Below the pieces are notes generated by a model. That model saw only the letters and a program-made list of their open reading frames with translations, had not been told where the DNA came from and made no database searches. The position numbers and the translations under genes are program-made. A stretch of 64,000 bases of DNA from Impatiens glandulifera (Eukaryota; Streptophyta; Magnoliopsida; Ericales; Balsaminaceae): contig NC_061862.1 of the NCBI RefSeq assembly GCF_907164915.1, forward strand, positions 83,810,846 through 83,874,845, read 5' to 3'. Shown here one piece after another: positions 1 to 13,400 of the stretch; positions within the stretch are counted from its first letter, which is position 1, and every line of letters begins with the position of its first letter.

Positions 1-111
1 CATAATATGGCGAAGAATTGCTCTCGGTAAAATAAAATTTTCCGAGAGCATTCAATCGCTCTCAATCGCTCTCGGTGACGGTCCTCGATAATCATGCATT
101 TTCTACTAGTG
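1..111 (-). mobile_element. Terminus of a CACTA (En/Spm-type) DNA transposon, running off the window
   Basis: Read on the minus strand from 111, the sequence begins CACTAGTAGAAAATGC. This fits the CACTA-plus-A-rich terminal inverted repeats of plant En/Spm elements. Just inside it the motif CTCTCGG, or its complement CCGAGAG, recurs several times (about 22-31, 51-56, 58-64 and 69-75), like the subterminal repeats of this superfamily. The element would extend leftward out of the window, so no transposase can be seen. The 3-bp target duplication cannot be checked with one end missing. Confidence 0.5.
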
Positions 112-1699
112 AAAGTAGCAAATTCTCCTAAGTGTTTGACACTATTTTATTTTCTAACTTTTACTTTACATAATAACATTTCTTGATATTGTTTGAAATG
201 TTTATCTCATTTTAACTTTATCCCAAAAGAGTTGGCATTTCTTTCCTTCCACACTTTATAAACCATAATAATAAAGACACATTTAAGAAGACAAGAGAAA
301 AGATGGTTACATTTAGACTTTTTCACATCCAGAATTTGCTTTTCTAGATATAAATTAGCCTATTAAATTATTTTTTAAAAGTTCACTTTTAAACACAATA
401 GGCCCTTAATCATGTCAAGGGTCATTTTGCATTATTAATCTTAAACACAATCATATCCCGATACCTTTTGGTTAATTAAAATAAGAATTTTTCTTTTAAA
501 AACATTTCTTATGTAATAGTCTAGAGATAAGATAAAAAGGAATTGAAATATTAATAAAATCCTTGAAAAAATAATGTTAGTCGGCTATTGTTAGTGAAAT
601 AATTTGATATTTAGCACGTGATTTTCCGTGTGAAATGAAGAGGTGATAAATTGATTTAGGGCTTGTTCGGATTGGGGTTATTTGAATAACCTAGAGGGAG
701 AGAAAAATAATGATGGATGATTTTGAGGAGATGGTGATTATTTTTGGTAAAAAGACTTAAAGAATATTGATATATATAAATAAAATAAAATTAATAATTT
801 AAAATAGAGGGTATTTTAGTATTTTGGTTAATGAAATAAATGATGTGATTGGTAAAAAGTGATTGATTGGAAAATTGATTTGGTATAAATTAAATAAAAA
901 ATTTTACAAGAACAAGACCCTAGAATAAGTCCTACACACATAAAGAATTTGTAAAAAAATATCAGGAAAATAACATTCTCCTGATTTTCAGACATTAGTC
1001 CAACAAATACGGGCAATGACATGAGGCAGCTTGAACACGGTCAGATTTGTTGAGTCAAAAGAGGACAGTGAATTAACGACTTGATGAGAAAGACGAAAAT
1101 GTTTTTGATCACATCTGTTGTTCCGAACTTTTCATCGGTTGGTGTCTCTAAGTGTGTTGGGTAGTGTTGTCGAAAAAGAAAATAATAAAGAAAACAAATA
1201 GCCAATGCGTCGTCTTCTGATTGGTCCACCATTGGTGGATTATTTGAAAATGATTTCTAGTCCTTTTATCGATAATTTCTTCATTTTACTCTAAATTCGA
1301 CTATTTTTAAACCTATGTTTCATTTTATTTATTTTCACCTCATTGGTGTGATTATCTGTTTGTGACTTAGAGTTTTTTTTAATTAAGGTCAATTTATTAT
1401 TTGAGATTCGAATTTGAGTTATTTTCGTTATATATGTTTCGAATTTTGAATTGTATCACATGGGTTCAAATTATCACAATTATAACCGTTTTGAGATTCT
1501 ATCACACGTTGTAAATGTCTGTATTTTATTTTGATACAACATTTTTAAAAATTAATTTGTCACACGTTTGTAAATGAAAGAATATTTAAAAAAAATTAAA
1601 AAGAGAAAGAAGAAAAGCTTTTACCTTATCGCGACTATACCCTTCCCATCTACCCCATATGCATTATACTTTTGATCTACATGAAGTCAACAATTTCTT
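112..1699. other. AT-rich intergenic stretch, no gene recognised
   Basis: Only short chance frames are present. Around 660-910 there is a segment of the type 'gggcttgttcgga', seen at the ends of many plant MITEs, but I cannot pair it with a second end. No coding exons or RNA genes are recognised. Confidence 0.4.
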
Positions 1700-2247
1700 T
1701 GTTGGAGTTTTAAACTAATTTTATTAATTAAATATAAATGTCAATTTAGATAAATAAATTAAATATAATTTAATCCAAATAAATATAAACTCATACCAAA
1801 TTCAAATGTGAATTTTTAGTGAAATTTAATGTTAGTGGATAAGATCGAATTTCAATGAATATGATCGAATGCCAAGAGTCTTGAAATGTTAAAAGTCTAA
1901 AAATGACCGTCATTGGAAAATTATATTGATAAATGAATTTATTGTGATGGTTTAATTTTCAAGCTATAAATATATATTTATTATCTCTTTTCCCCTCATT
2001 TCATTATCTCTTTAGAATTCGAAATGTTTTTTTTGTTTTCTTGAGAGTTCTTTGAGTTCTCCACTCAACTGAGTGTTCTTCGAGTTTCCACTCAACCGAG
2101 TGTTCTTCGATCTCTTAACTCGTCGTATTTCTATTGAAATTCGGTGATTAATTTAGATACTTTGTTAAGTTCGTTGCATAGTGATTTCGGTGTTAAATCA
2201 CTATTAGATTTACCTTGGGAGACAGTCATCTGTGATAAACTCCAACA
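1700..2247 (+). repeat. LTR-like repeat, copy 1 (direct)
   Basis: This 548-bp segment starts TGTTGGAGTTT and ends AAACTCCAACA, so it has TG...CA ends with an 11-bp inverted match. It contains a TATA-like box (CTATAAATATATA, about 1966) followed by a pyrimidine-rich leader, as in LTR promoters. It recurs inverted at 2442-2982 and direct at 2990-3511. No primer-binding site follows it and no target duplication was found, so it may be a solo LTR or part of a small non-autonomous element. Confidence 0.5.
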
Positions 2248-2441
2248 CAAGGAAAACGGTGAAACTATTTTAAGGTAAATGTGCTAATCACATGCCTCGA
2301 ATCAACATTGCATTCTAGTGATTTCGTTCTTTGTAATATTGTATTTAATTAATTTCTTTGTGACATCATTTATATATATTTTTTTGTTACTTCAAGACAA
2401 TATATCTAATAATTTTAAAACAATTTCACTGTCTCCCCTTG

Positions 2442-2982
2442 TGTTGGAGCTTATCAAATGTCTCTAAGATACAACAAAAATAGTAGCGATTCAACATCAG
2501 AATTACTAAGTAGCGAACTTGACAAAGTATCTGAATCAATCACCGAGTTTTAACGGAAATACAATGAGGCAAAAACTCGAAGAACACTCGATTGTGTGAA
2601 AAACTCAAAGAACACTCAAATGAGTGAAAAACTCGAAGAACACTAAAAAAACAAAGAAAAAACCTTTAGAATTTTAAAGAGATAATGAAATGAGTGGAGA
2701 AGAGATATAATATATATGAAGAGTTACAACATGAGGGATATATATATAGCTAGAAATTAAACATCACAATAAATTCATTTATCAATCCAATGGTTGATAA
2801 TTCATCACGATTGTCATTCTTAGACTCTTGACATTCGATCTTATCCATTGCCATTAAATTTCACCAAAAATTCAAATTTGAATTTAGTATGAATTTATAT
2901 TTATTTGGATTAAATTATATTTAATTTATTTATCCAAATTCTCATTTTCATTTAATTAATATAATTAGTTTAAAATTCCAAC
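2442..2982 (-). repeat. LTR-like repeat, copy 2 (inverted)
   Basis: This is the reverse complement of the 1700-2247 family, with TGTTGGAGC at its plus-strand left end and TTCCAACA at its right end. It shares the TATA region, the stretch around 'ttgttaagttcg' and the 'gttgaatcac' segment, with many point differences. With copy 1 it forms a long fold-back around a spacer at about 2248-2441. With copy 3 it forms a second, nearly spacerless fold-back centred near 2986. Confidence 0.5.
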
Positions 2983-2989
2983 AATCCCT

Positions 2990-3511
2990 ACATTAATGAA
3001 AATGTGAATTTAGATAAATAAATTAAATGTAATTTAATCCAAATAAATATAAATTCATACAAAATTCGTATTTGAATTTTTTGTGAAATTTAATGCTAGT
3101 GGATAAAATCCAATATCAAAGAGTCTTGAAATGTTAAGAGTCTATGAATGATAGTCGTTGGATTGATAAATGAATTTATTGTGATAGTTTAATTTTCAGC
3201 TATAAATATCCCTCATGTTAAATTCTTCATAAATCTAATATCTCTTCTTTACTCATTTCATTATCTCTTTAGAATATGAAATGTTTTTCTTTGGTTTTAT
3301 TGAGTGTTGTTCGAGTTCTTCACTCAACTGCGTGTTCTTCGATTTTACACTCAACCGAGTGTTTTTCAAGTTCTTGACTCGTTGTATTTCCGCTGAAACC
3401 TGTTGATTGATTCATGTACTTTGTTAAGTTCGCTACGTAGTGATTTCGATGTTGAATCACTATTAAATTCGTTGTATCCTAGGAGACAGTCATCTACGAT
3501 AAGCTCAAACA
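2990..3511 (+). repeat. LTR-like repeat, copy 3 (direct, 5' end missing)
   Basis: It matches copy 1 from about its 25th base to its end (gataagctcaaaca, against gataaactccaaca in copy 1). The TGTTGGAG start is absent. It sits directly against copy 2, so the three copies alternate in orientation. Confidence 0.45.
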
Positions 3512-3850
3512 AAAAATGTGAAAAATGTGTTAAACGTGCCAAAATGTGTTAAATGTGCCAAAACGTGTTGAATTTGTAAAAAAAATGTTAAACGTGTAAA
3601 AACGTATTAAACATATCAAAAACATGTTAAATGTGCAAAAACATGTTAAATGTCAAAATGTGTTAAACGAGGCAAAAACGTGTAAAGCGTGTTAAACGTA
3701 ACAAAACATATTAAATGTGCTAAAAATATTTAAATGTGCCAAAAAAATGTGTTAAACATGTCAAAAACGTGTTAAACGTGTTAAACATGTTAAACGTATG
3801 AAAAATGTGTTAAATGTGTTAACTATGTCAAAAACGTGTTCGACTATAAT
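3512..3850. repeat. Degenerate short tandem array built on AAAACGTGTTAAACGTG
   Basis: About 340 bp consist of variable units of roughly 12-20 bp combining 'gtgttaaa', 'cgtgcc/cgtgtc' and 'aaaaa'. Spacing is irregular, so this is a decayed satellite-like array rather than a clean microsatellite. A similar array lies at about 38540-39060. Confidence 0.5.
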
Positions 3851-4144
3851 AGAAATCAACGTAGTAAAAATTAAGAGAATATAAATTGAAATATGATTAA
3901 TTTATATTAAATTAATAAAAGAGAATTAAATTAAATTTATATAATTTGAATATTTTTGATAACCTTAACACAACCCAAATTAAATATCATCCATATTTAA
4001 AACTCAAATTAACTTATCAAAATTAATATTTTAGGTTTGAGTTAGGGTTGAGAATTTGATCAACTCATAATATGCTCTAACCATTAAAAATATATATTTT
4101 TTACATATATTTTTTGTGTTGATTCTTATTGTTAAGAGTTTTTG

Positions 4145-4252
4145 CACAACTCACAACTCACAACTCACAACTCACAACTCACAACTCACAACTCACAACT
4201 CACAACTCACAACTCACAACTCACAACTCACAACTCACAACTCACAACTCAC
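4145..4252. repeat. Heptanucleotide tandem array (CACAACT)n, about 15 copies
   Basis: A nearly perfect 7-bp unit (CACAACT, complement AGTTGTG) repeats for about 108 bp. Seven does not divide by three, so the array encodes a 7-residue TTHNSQL period over three units and stays open. The short frame across it is an artefact of this. It is not the plant telomere heptamer TTTAGGG. Confidence 0.9.
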
Positions 4253-4582
4253 GTGGGGTGTGGCTAATTGAACCTTCTTGTTTGTGTATCTATTGTTTTT
4301 TAAATGTTTATTTATAAAATAACGATCGGGAATCATTTTGAAGAATCATTTTGAAGAGGTTAATTTTTTTTTTGTTATTAAAAGACTTAAAAGTATTAAT
4401 GTATAATGATAAAATAAAAAATATATTTATTAATGATTTAATGATATATTAAAATATAATGATAAAATAAAAAATATTAATTTCAAATAAACAGTATTTA
4501 AATATTTTAATTAATAATTAAAATAATATAATAAATAAAAAGGGAATGAAATAATTGTTAACACATCTAATCTTTTGACTAT

Positions 4583-5440
4583 CCACAGGGTATCAAATTT
4601 TTTCATTTAATACCCTACCACGTCAGCTTAACACATATTTTAACACTCACTTTTTAACATATCCTACAGCAAAGTGTTATTCAAGGTATCAAAATTACTT
4701 TTTCACTTTCTCTCACTTTCACATCATTTATACATAATTTTATTTTTTTAACCACAAACAATATTATTCATCCCTTAGTAAATCAAACATACAAATATTA
4801 TTTAAAACGAAGAAGAAAACAAACACTCTAAACATTGATAATTTGTTAAGTGGTGTTTTTAAAACTCTAATCGAGAGTTGTTCCAAATTTATTCCAAAGT
4901 TGGGTGGCATCATATATTGTTGTGGAAAATTAGGATGGATTCCGGTATTCATGAGATCTTCCGGACATTCAATGTTTTGGTTCGAATGTTGTATATTTGG
5001 GTTTTGAGCTTGATTTGGGAAGTAATTTGGAAAGAAGTTGTAGTTTTATGAAGAATTCATGAAAGAGTTTGAAGATTTCAAAAAAAAGGTGATACAAACA
5101 AAGATGATAATATGGTGGAAAATTTCAGAAATTTTTTGGTGTCCAAATGACACAAACCAAGTCTCTATTTATAAATCTCGAAAAATAAAAAATAATTATA
5201 TATATATATATTTTATCAATTATTATGCAAAAGTGTATTTAAAAAAGAAAAAAAAAAAAAAGTAACCACCAGCGCTACCACTTGGCACGCTGTGATTGTG
5301 CCACATCAAATTTGGTTCCATATCAAAATTTGATACTCATATTTTAACACTTAATTTTGATACTCTGCTGCACCATTTGATATTATTTTAACATTCATTT
5401 GATACCTTATTTGACACTCAGTTGTAAGTGGTCTTATAAG
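4583..5440 (-). mobile_element. Remnant of a PIF/Harbinger-like element or derived MITE
   Basis: Both flanks carry similar AT-rich motifs in opposite orientation: 'gggtatcaaattt' near 4588 and 'tttgatacctta' near 5400, plus repeated 'gtatcaaa' and 'taacactca' blocks. Between them, minus-strand frames at about 4764-5060 encode Asn/Gln/Pro-rich peptide (for example HPNFPQQYMMPPNF). I associate this composition with the N-terminus of the Myb-like/NAM-associated proteins carried by plant Harbinger elements. The frame is broken by stops. The family assignment is inference. Confidence 0.35.
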
Positions 5441-5448
5441 AATGTCTT

Positions 5449-5990
5449 CCTTAATATTATTTGATAATGGATTCTTATTTTGTTTAAGCGACGATGAATA
5501 ACCATGGTCATGGTAATAACATATTTTATATTTAATTATTTTAATTCATATTTAAAAATATTATTCATTTATTTATCTTATTTAAAATATTATACATTTA
5601 TTTTATTATTTGAACTCAATAATACTTAACTATTGTTAATTTATACTCGATAAACATGTTTCACATAATTTTTAAAATAATTTAATTAGTTTGATATAAT
5701 TTTCGTAGTATTAACATTTATTTGTTATTATAATTTTATTATTTGTTCATATACATTAATTTTAAATAATTTAACTGTAATAAATTTTAACTTAGCTATA
5801 GCCAATTAAAATATGATATCTAATTTAAAAGACTATATTATTTTGATTTAATACTAAAATTAACTATATAATTATTTTAAAATGATAATATACTAATTAA
5901 ATTTCTAACATTTATTTGTAATCACCCAAATTAGTACTCACATCAAATAAAATAATAGTAAGGATAAATGACAAATTTAATACTGTAATT
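5449..5990. other. AT-rich intergenic stretch
   Basis: Very AT-rich sequence with poly-A/T and short dispersed repeats. No coding potential or RNA gene is recognised. Confidence 0.4.
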
Positions 5991-5993
5991 GAA

Positions 5994-6150
5994 GAATTTT
6001 TATCAAATTTAGGATTCTCATAATATTTTGTCATTTAAAGAACTCTTCTTACTTTATTTAATTAGGGAGAGTTCTAAATATAACTAAATAAGGTAAGAAA
6101 AATTCTTTAAATGACAAAATATTAAGAGAGTCTTAAATTTGACAAAACTC
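5994..6150. repeat. Imperfect palindrome (hairpin-like inverted repeat)
   Basis: The left arm, about 5994-6064, and the right arm, about 6078-6150, are imperfect reverse complements over about 70 bp. They share the core ATATTTTGTCATTTAAAGAA and are separated by only a few bases. This could be a fold-back MITE or a hairpin-forming transcript. No target duplication was identified. Confidence 0.6.
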
Positions 6151-6389
6151 CCCAACAACGGTACAAGTAGATGTGCCGGCTGGACACGTTTACCATGTAC
6201 ATGTGCCATGAAGAACTGTTCGTAACGTGGTTCATTGAAAATAAGAGAAAACTCTTGAAGAATCTTTTTGGATGCAGAGAATGCTTGATGAAGTTAATGC
6301 AGCAAGCAGAATCCGGGATAAGAATGATGTTAGTTTCATTGCTTGATGGTTGGAACTGTGCGAGGAACTTGAGTCCCATCCTAATTGCA

Positions 6390-7500
6390 ATTTTAGGATA
6401 CATCAAGAGAAGAGACATGTATATTTTTTTTATGAATCTTGAGTTTCCAAAAGGATTTCATATCAAGTAGACGAGTTGTTTGATGGTGTTGTTTTTTAGA
6501 GTTTTTGAGAATGAAATTGTAAGATGACACGAGGATTAAGGATTCCCGAAGATGAGTCCTGCCAAATAAGATGATCGGTTGTTGAGTGGCCTTCAATTGG
6601 AATGTTTGAGATGTGGTTAGCAAGTGATGGCAAAAAAGGGTGAAGCAGAATGACATTATCTCATTTAGTAAAATTGAGAAACTGAAAGAAAAAAGATCAT
6701 TGCTTGGAATGTCATTGAGAATGAATGGATTTTAGGAAAAGGGTAGTAATGGATCAGTCTAAATATTGATAGCCGCTCCTTTCCAATCTTTGTAGCAGAA
6801 ACCATTAAAGATCACATCTTTTGTTTTTATGATATCTTTCCAAAGAGGTGAAAAATCATTTTTAAGTTGCTTATTAAAGATATTATGTTTGTGTTTGAAA
6901 TGTCAATTTTTTTAATATTTGTGTCTTAAAAAAGGAGACCCAAAGGAGTATGATAAAATCTAGGTCTTTGATTTTGTCTTTTGAAAACAAAAGTGGGAGG
7001 CTAAGATAATTCACAATGTTTGAGCATTTTTAATCTGAAGAGTATTAGAGACTTTATTGATGGAATTTGGATGATAATTTTTGGAGAAGACACTTTTACT
7101 TTTGTCCCCGCTAATGAGAAGACCTGATAGGCTTCAGAATTCCACTTTTATCATAGAATGTTTTAATTGTGCAGATGTGGGTGGATAACATTATGAGAAT
7201 ATCAGCAAAGAAGAGGTGGGAACACATACATGTTTTTGGAGGTTTCAGCTTTTGAGATATTTTCAGCGAGGAATTCCATTGAGATAAGGAAGATAAAAGG
7301 CGAGAGAGGGTCGCCTTGTATTAAACCACGTTGCGTGAGAGTAATTCTTTTGGCAAGAGCTGTGTTATCAGATATTTCTCTATCTTTTTGAAAAGCCGAT
7401 TGATTTGGAGAGATGATACAATTGATGAGAGGTTTGAGTCAATTTAAGATGAGTTTAGAAATAATTTTCAACACTAAAAGACCAACTCTATCCATTTGTT
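6390..7500 (-). pseudogene. Decayed LINE (non-LTR retrotransposon) reverse transcriptase fragment
   Basis: Minus-strand translation gives LINE reverse-transcriptase blocks in order: INCIISPNQSAF near 7400, then RGLIQGDPLSPFIFLISMEF near 7330-7260. Next is HLFFADILIM near 7210, where one Asp of the FADD catalytic box is missing. Downstream, about 6840-6400, is the C-terminal zinc-binding region seen in plant LINEs (PLWKDIIKTKDVI, then FGRTHLRES and SFWKLKIHKK). Stops, frameshifts and an internal deletion between the NQSAF and QGDPL blocks show it is dead. The 5' endonuclease part was not found. Confidence 0.7.
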
Positions 7501-8297
7501 ATGAAAGAACTCTGGAAGACCAATGAATAGGATTCTCAATATATGAGACTCTCTTCTCATCTAGATTACTTTGTCTAAAAAAGGTATACTATCCTCTTGA
7601 AATGAGTGAAATCATTTATTCGTTAAAACTACTCAAGCAATACTCTTATTGTCGAGACATCAATACTCAAGTCAAAACGGCCTTATGGGAGTTGAAGCAG
7701 AAAAGAGAAGATTATTTAAAGAGGCAAAATTATTCAAAAGCACCAAGTTTCATGTCATTCTTTGAAGATGCATAGTTAAATAAAACTAGATCACCACATG
7801 GGCATTAAACAAGTCCAAATAGCTAACCTTTAGAAAATTCAGGGATTCTAACTAGAAGTTCACCTAGTTTATTGCAATTTTAATTTCAGTATGCTATTAT
7901 TTCCTAAATTAGTGGTACCAAGCCCAGTCCAGGGTCTGCAAAGCAGTTTGATAATAGAAAAACTACTGCCTTAAAATGAATAAAAACTCTCATGACAGGT
8001 TCAACAAAACAAATTATTTAAGCCATGATTTCATACAAGTTTAGACTCTGGAAGAGTAAACTTCTGTAGATAAAAATGATTTCACGTTCAAGATTTAGGA
8101 AGATAATAATAAGAAAAGATGATGCACATCATGCTCTTTTCATCAAAATAAACATCTATACTTCAAGTCATTAAAAACAACAAATGTATCTCCAAAGAGA
8201 AATCAACTAAATATGACCAGCACACAGGCTTATAAGTTATAATATACTATTTTTACCTTGAATGAGCAGCATGAGAATGATAAGACTTACAGTATAA
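7501..8297. other. Intergenic stretch between LINE remnant and AAK6
   Basis: No protein family is recognised on either strand. The right end, toward 8297, includes the 3' flank of the minus-strand AAK6 gene and probably its 3' untranslated region. No clear polyadenylation signal could be chosen among several AT-rich candidates. Confidence 0.35.
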
Positions 8298-9146
<849 letters not shown>

Positions 9147-10002
9147 GAGAGTTAGATTCACTCCTTGTTTACACCAAATGGCTTAGAGATTTACGACCGC
9201 CGCCGTCGCTGGTTTGAAGCCAAAATACAGTGGAGGAAAGAGCTCGAGGGTTTGTGGTTTTGAAGAATGAGCAACATGATAATTATATATATATATATAC
9301 TTATATAATTATAAAATGAATGACTAAGTGAATATATAAATAAATATAAGAAAAATATAATTTATAAAAAATGTATTATATATTATTAAAATTTTGAAAT
9401 TATATATATAAATTTGTATATACAGATAGAAATATTTGAAAGAAAAATAATAATATATATAATTGTTGCTTTTTTATATATTTTAGATGTTTTTATAATA
9501 ATACTATATGAGTAGGTAAATTAGGGAATGATTGAAAAATAAATAAAGGAGAGAAGAGAAATTTTTTTATTTTTTTATAATAAATTAATTCTTATTATTT
9601 AAGAAGTTATATATAAAAATTAAATTACAGAATAATATTAATAAAATTAAAATTAAATTTTAATATTAAAATCCAACCATCTTTTAATTTTTTAAAGGTG
9701 ATTTTAAAAATTTTTAAAGATCAAAAATAAAAAATAAAAAGTGAGAAACTCCTATAAATAATAGGAGAATATATTTATATATTTTTTTATATTAAAAAAA
9801 TATAATATAATATATATATATATATATATGAGAGAATATTAAATATGTATAAATAAATAAGAATATGAATTATATAGTGTGAATTCATAAAATAATTTTA
9901 TTATATATATATAAAGTTTTTTATAATTTATGATATTGTTTTTTATATATTATATATAAAAACGTAAGAGGGAATATAATATAAATATAAAATTGAGAGA
10001 TT

Positions 10003-10053
<51 letters not shown>

Positions 10054-10420
10054 GATAAAAGAGAATTTATAATATTTTATTTATAATTAAATAAAAATAT
10101 AAAAAGGATATATGTATATAAAATATATATTTATTATATATGAATTTTATAAATATATAATTATAAAAATAATAATCTATATTATATAAAAAATATTAAT
10201 TTTTAAAAGGTCTATCTATATTAAATTAAAAATGATAGAAAATAGTTTGAACACAACAACAAAAACATGAAAAAGGAAAGAAAACAAATAAAAATAAAAA
10301 TAAGAAACTAAAATTAAAAATTAAAAAACAATTAACTCTTAACCAATTCTACCGTCTTTCCATAATAAATACAAAAAGTATCATAATAATAATATTATGA
10401 ATGAGACGCATCAGACGATT
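9147..10420. other. AT-rich intergenic/promoter side of AAK6
   Basis: The first ~100 bp upstream of the AAK6 ATG is GC-richer (GCCGCCGTCGC near 9198-9210) and probably holds its 5' leader and promoter. The rest is extremely AT-rich with TATATA runs and no recognisable gene. Confidence 0.4.
10008..10051. repeat. (AT)n microsatellite
   Basis: An uninterrupted AT dinucleotide run of about 40 bp within a very AT-rich intergenic region. Confidence 0.9.
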
Positions 10421-10429
10421 ACGATTAGT

Positions 10430-13400
10430 GAAAGTTCAACAATTTCTCTCAAACCAAATGTCCACCAAAAAATAATTTGGATGGTAACCTAATTATGTAG
10501 ACATGTCATATTAGCCGCATTATTCCAAATTTCCCAATAACTATCCAAAAACTCGGGCATCACCCAATGAATCATAGTGATACTCCACAAAAGACTCCAG
10601 ATACTAATCACTCATCGACAATGCAAAAGTAAGTAAGTTGTCGATTCAACCTCCTCGTGACACATACGACTAACCATAATACAACATTTTTTATGCACAT
10701 ATCATCAGTAAGAATTCCACCGTGAATAATGCTTCATCCAAATAACGAAATCTTGGATGGAATCTTTGACTCCCAAATTTTCTTGCAACAAAAACTATAT
10801 GAATTCATCTTAACGAACAACTTGTAGCAATGCCTCACATGGAAACTATCAATATCTTGTCAATGCATAACGTTTTGTTCAGACGGGAACACTTGTTTGC
10901 ATCTTACCAAAAGCAAAACTCTATTTTGTGACAAACTTTTCATTTAATCTTCTTCTATATCTAATTCGACTAGCGAAACCACTAGATTGAGGATCAAACA
11001 TGTCCTTAACTATGACATTTCTACGTATAGCAATGGAAGCAGACTCATGATATGTCGTAGCTATACTTTTGACACTACACCAAATGTCATCCCAAAATTT
11101 GATCGAATAACCATTCCCCACAATAAATTTAGATTGCTCACGAAAATTTTTCCACATAATAAATTCCCCTCAAAATGCTACACCCCGTTGGATAATTATA
11201 CATTTTTGTGAACCAACCAGACCAATTGTAACTACATTTGATCATTGATGCCCAAAGATTATTTGGTTTCGTGGAAAATCTCTAGCACCATTTTGATAGA
11301 AGAGCCTTATTAAAGGAAATAAGATCTCGAATATCCAAATATCTTTAATCTTTAAAACATTTAATCTTATCCTAACTAACTAAATGACAAAATGATGAGT
11401 TAGAAGATTCTCATAGAAATTTATACATTATTCTCTCAATTTTCACCGCCACACTATTGGGAAGAGTGAATAAAGACATCATATATGTGAGCATAAATGA
11501 CAACACACTCTTAATAAGGAGTAATAGACCCCTTTAGAGATTATTCTATTTTTCCATCTAGATAATTACATTCTATTTTAGTGATAATCGGGTCTCAAGA
11601 GACCTTGAATCGTAATTTAGTACCAAATGACATACTAATGTATGTTGATGGAAGATCACAAATTCTGAACCCAAACACATTTTCCAACATCATTCTTCTT
11701 CTATTTGAAACATGATCAGAGAAAAAAATGTCCAACTTATTAAGATTCATTCGTAGACTAGAACATGCACCGAATACCCATAAAATATCTTGAAGGTGTA
11801 TGTCTGATGCAGAGCGTGTCATCAACGAAAAACAAATGTGATATAAAAAATGATATCTTCTTAACCCACAACTCACTCCATGAATGAGTCCCGAGTTTTC
11901 TACGAATGCTGTCATTTTTTAGAGAGCTTCTATAACAATAATGAATAAGAAATGAGAGAGCAAATCACCTTGTCTAATCCCTCGGGAACTCTCGAAAAAT
12001 CCTGAGAACTACCATTAACAATGATAAAAAACTTAACTGTCGAGAGACAAAATCTAATCCACCCATTCTATTTCGCACTCATTCTCATTCTTCCCATTAC
12101 ATAAAAAAACTCTCAGTTGATATGATCATAAACTTTTTCAATGTTAAACTTGACAAAAACACATTTGTCACCTCTTGAATTAACTAAGTCAATGCACTCA
12201 TTGTCTATTAATACAATATCATATATTTGACAACCTTTGATTAACGTAATCTGTTTACTAGATATGATAGTCTCTAATACATTTCTCAATCTATTGGCCA
12301 AACATTTTGCGACAATCTTATAGAGAGATGAAACGAGACTAATAAGCCTAAAGTTCTTCACATCAATAGTCTCTAGAGATTTACAAATAAGACATATTAA
12401 AGTAAAGTTACAACTTTTATCAAATGATGAAAAACGATAAAAATGATCAATTGATTCTATAATTTCCATCTTAAGAAAATGCCACGCCTTTAAAAAAAGT
12501 CAAAGTAAACCCGTCGCATCCTGGTGCTTTATCACTTCTATATCCCTTAATGGCCTCCACAACCTCTTTCAATAAAAACTGATCCTCCAACATATCTTTT
12601 TCTACTAAACTAATTGAATAAAAAATAATATCATTCAATTTATGTCTGACATTAAATGTCTCCTTAAACAAATCCTTATAAAATTTGACAATACTCGTTG
12701 AAATTTTTGGTTCACTATCATGAACTTCCTCCTCGATCGAGATCATATTAATCACATTATTTCTTGCTTGTGCAATAGAGATCCCATGGAAAAATTTGGT
12801 GTTTCTATCTTCGACTTTTAACCATGTAACTCTACTTTGTTGACGTGCCCCAATTTCTTCCTCTTTACATATATCAAGCAACTTACTAAAAATGTGAATT
12901 CGAGAACTAACCTCCTCAGTAAAGAGTTCATGAATTTCCTCAGCCCCGTTAATGACATTAATTTCATTACACAAGTCATTGATTTTAGCATAAAATAAAG
13001 CACGATCTCCCATGAACCAACTTTTGAGAAGTTTACGTAGATTCCTTATGTTCATACAGAGTTACTCGACGGAGAACCAATGGATGTCTGACTTACCCAC
13101 CATGATTGTACACACGGTATAAAGTTTTCCTTGATTAACCATTTATTTTCGAATCTAAATGGTTAACATGTTTTCTCCATCATACAACGTTCCATCAAGA
13201 TCGGTCGGTGATCTGAACAACTCCATGAAATGACCTTTTGAAATATATTAAAACCCCTCGAAAAATATATTCACTAATTAGAAATCTTTTAATACGAGAA
13301 TGAACTTGACTCCCATTATTATTACCTCTCTTAAAGGTGAATTGACCGCTTTCCAAAGGCAAGTCGATAAGTTCAAAGTCTTCAATTGTCTCTGAGAACT

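Noticed and set aside
3512..3850. CRISPR-like or regulatory repeat array
   Set aside because: Units vary in length and sequence, there are no unique spacers, and the genome is a plant's; this is a degenerate satellite-like repeat.
4129..4317. 62-aa frame with TTHNSQL repeats
   Set aside because: It comes only from the heptamer array; no start context and no similarity.
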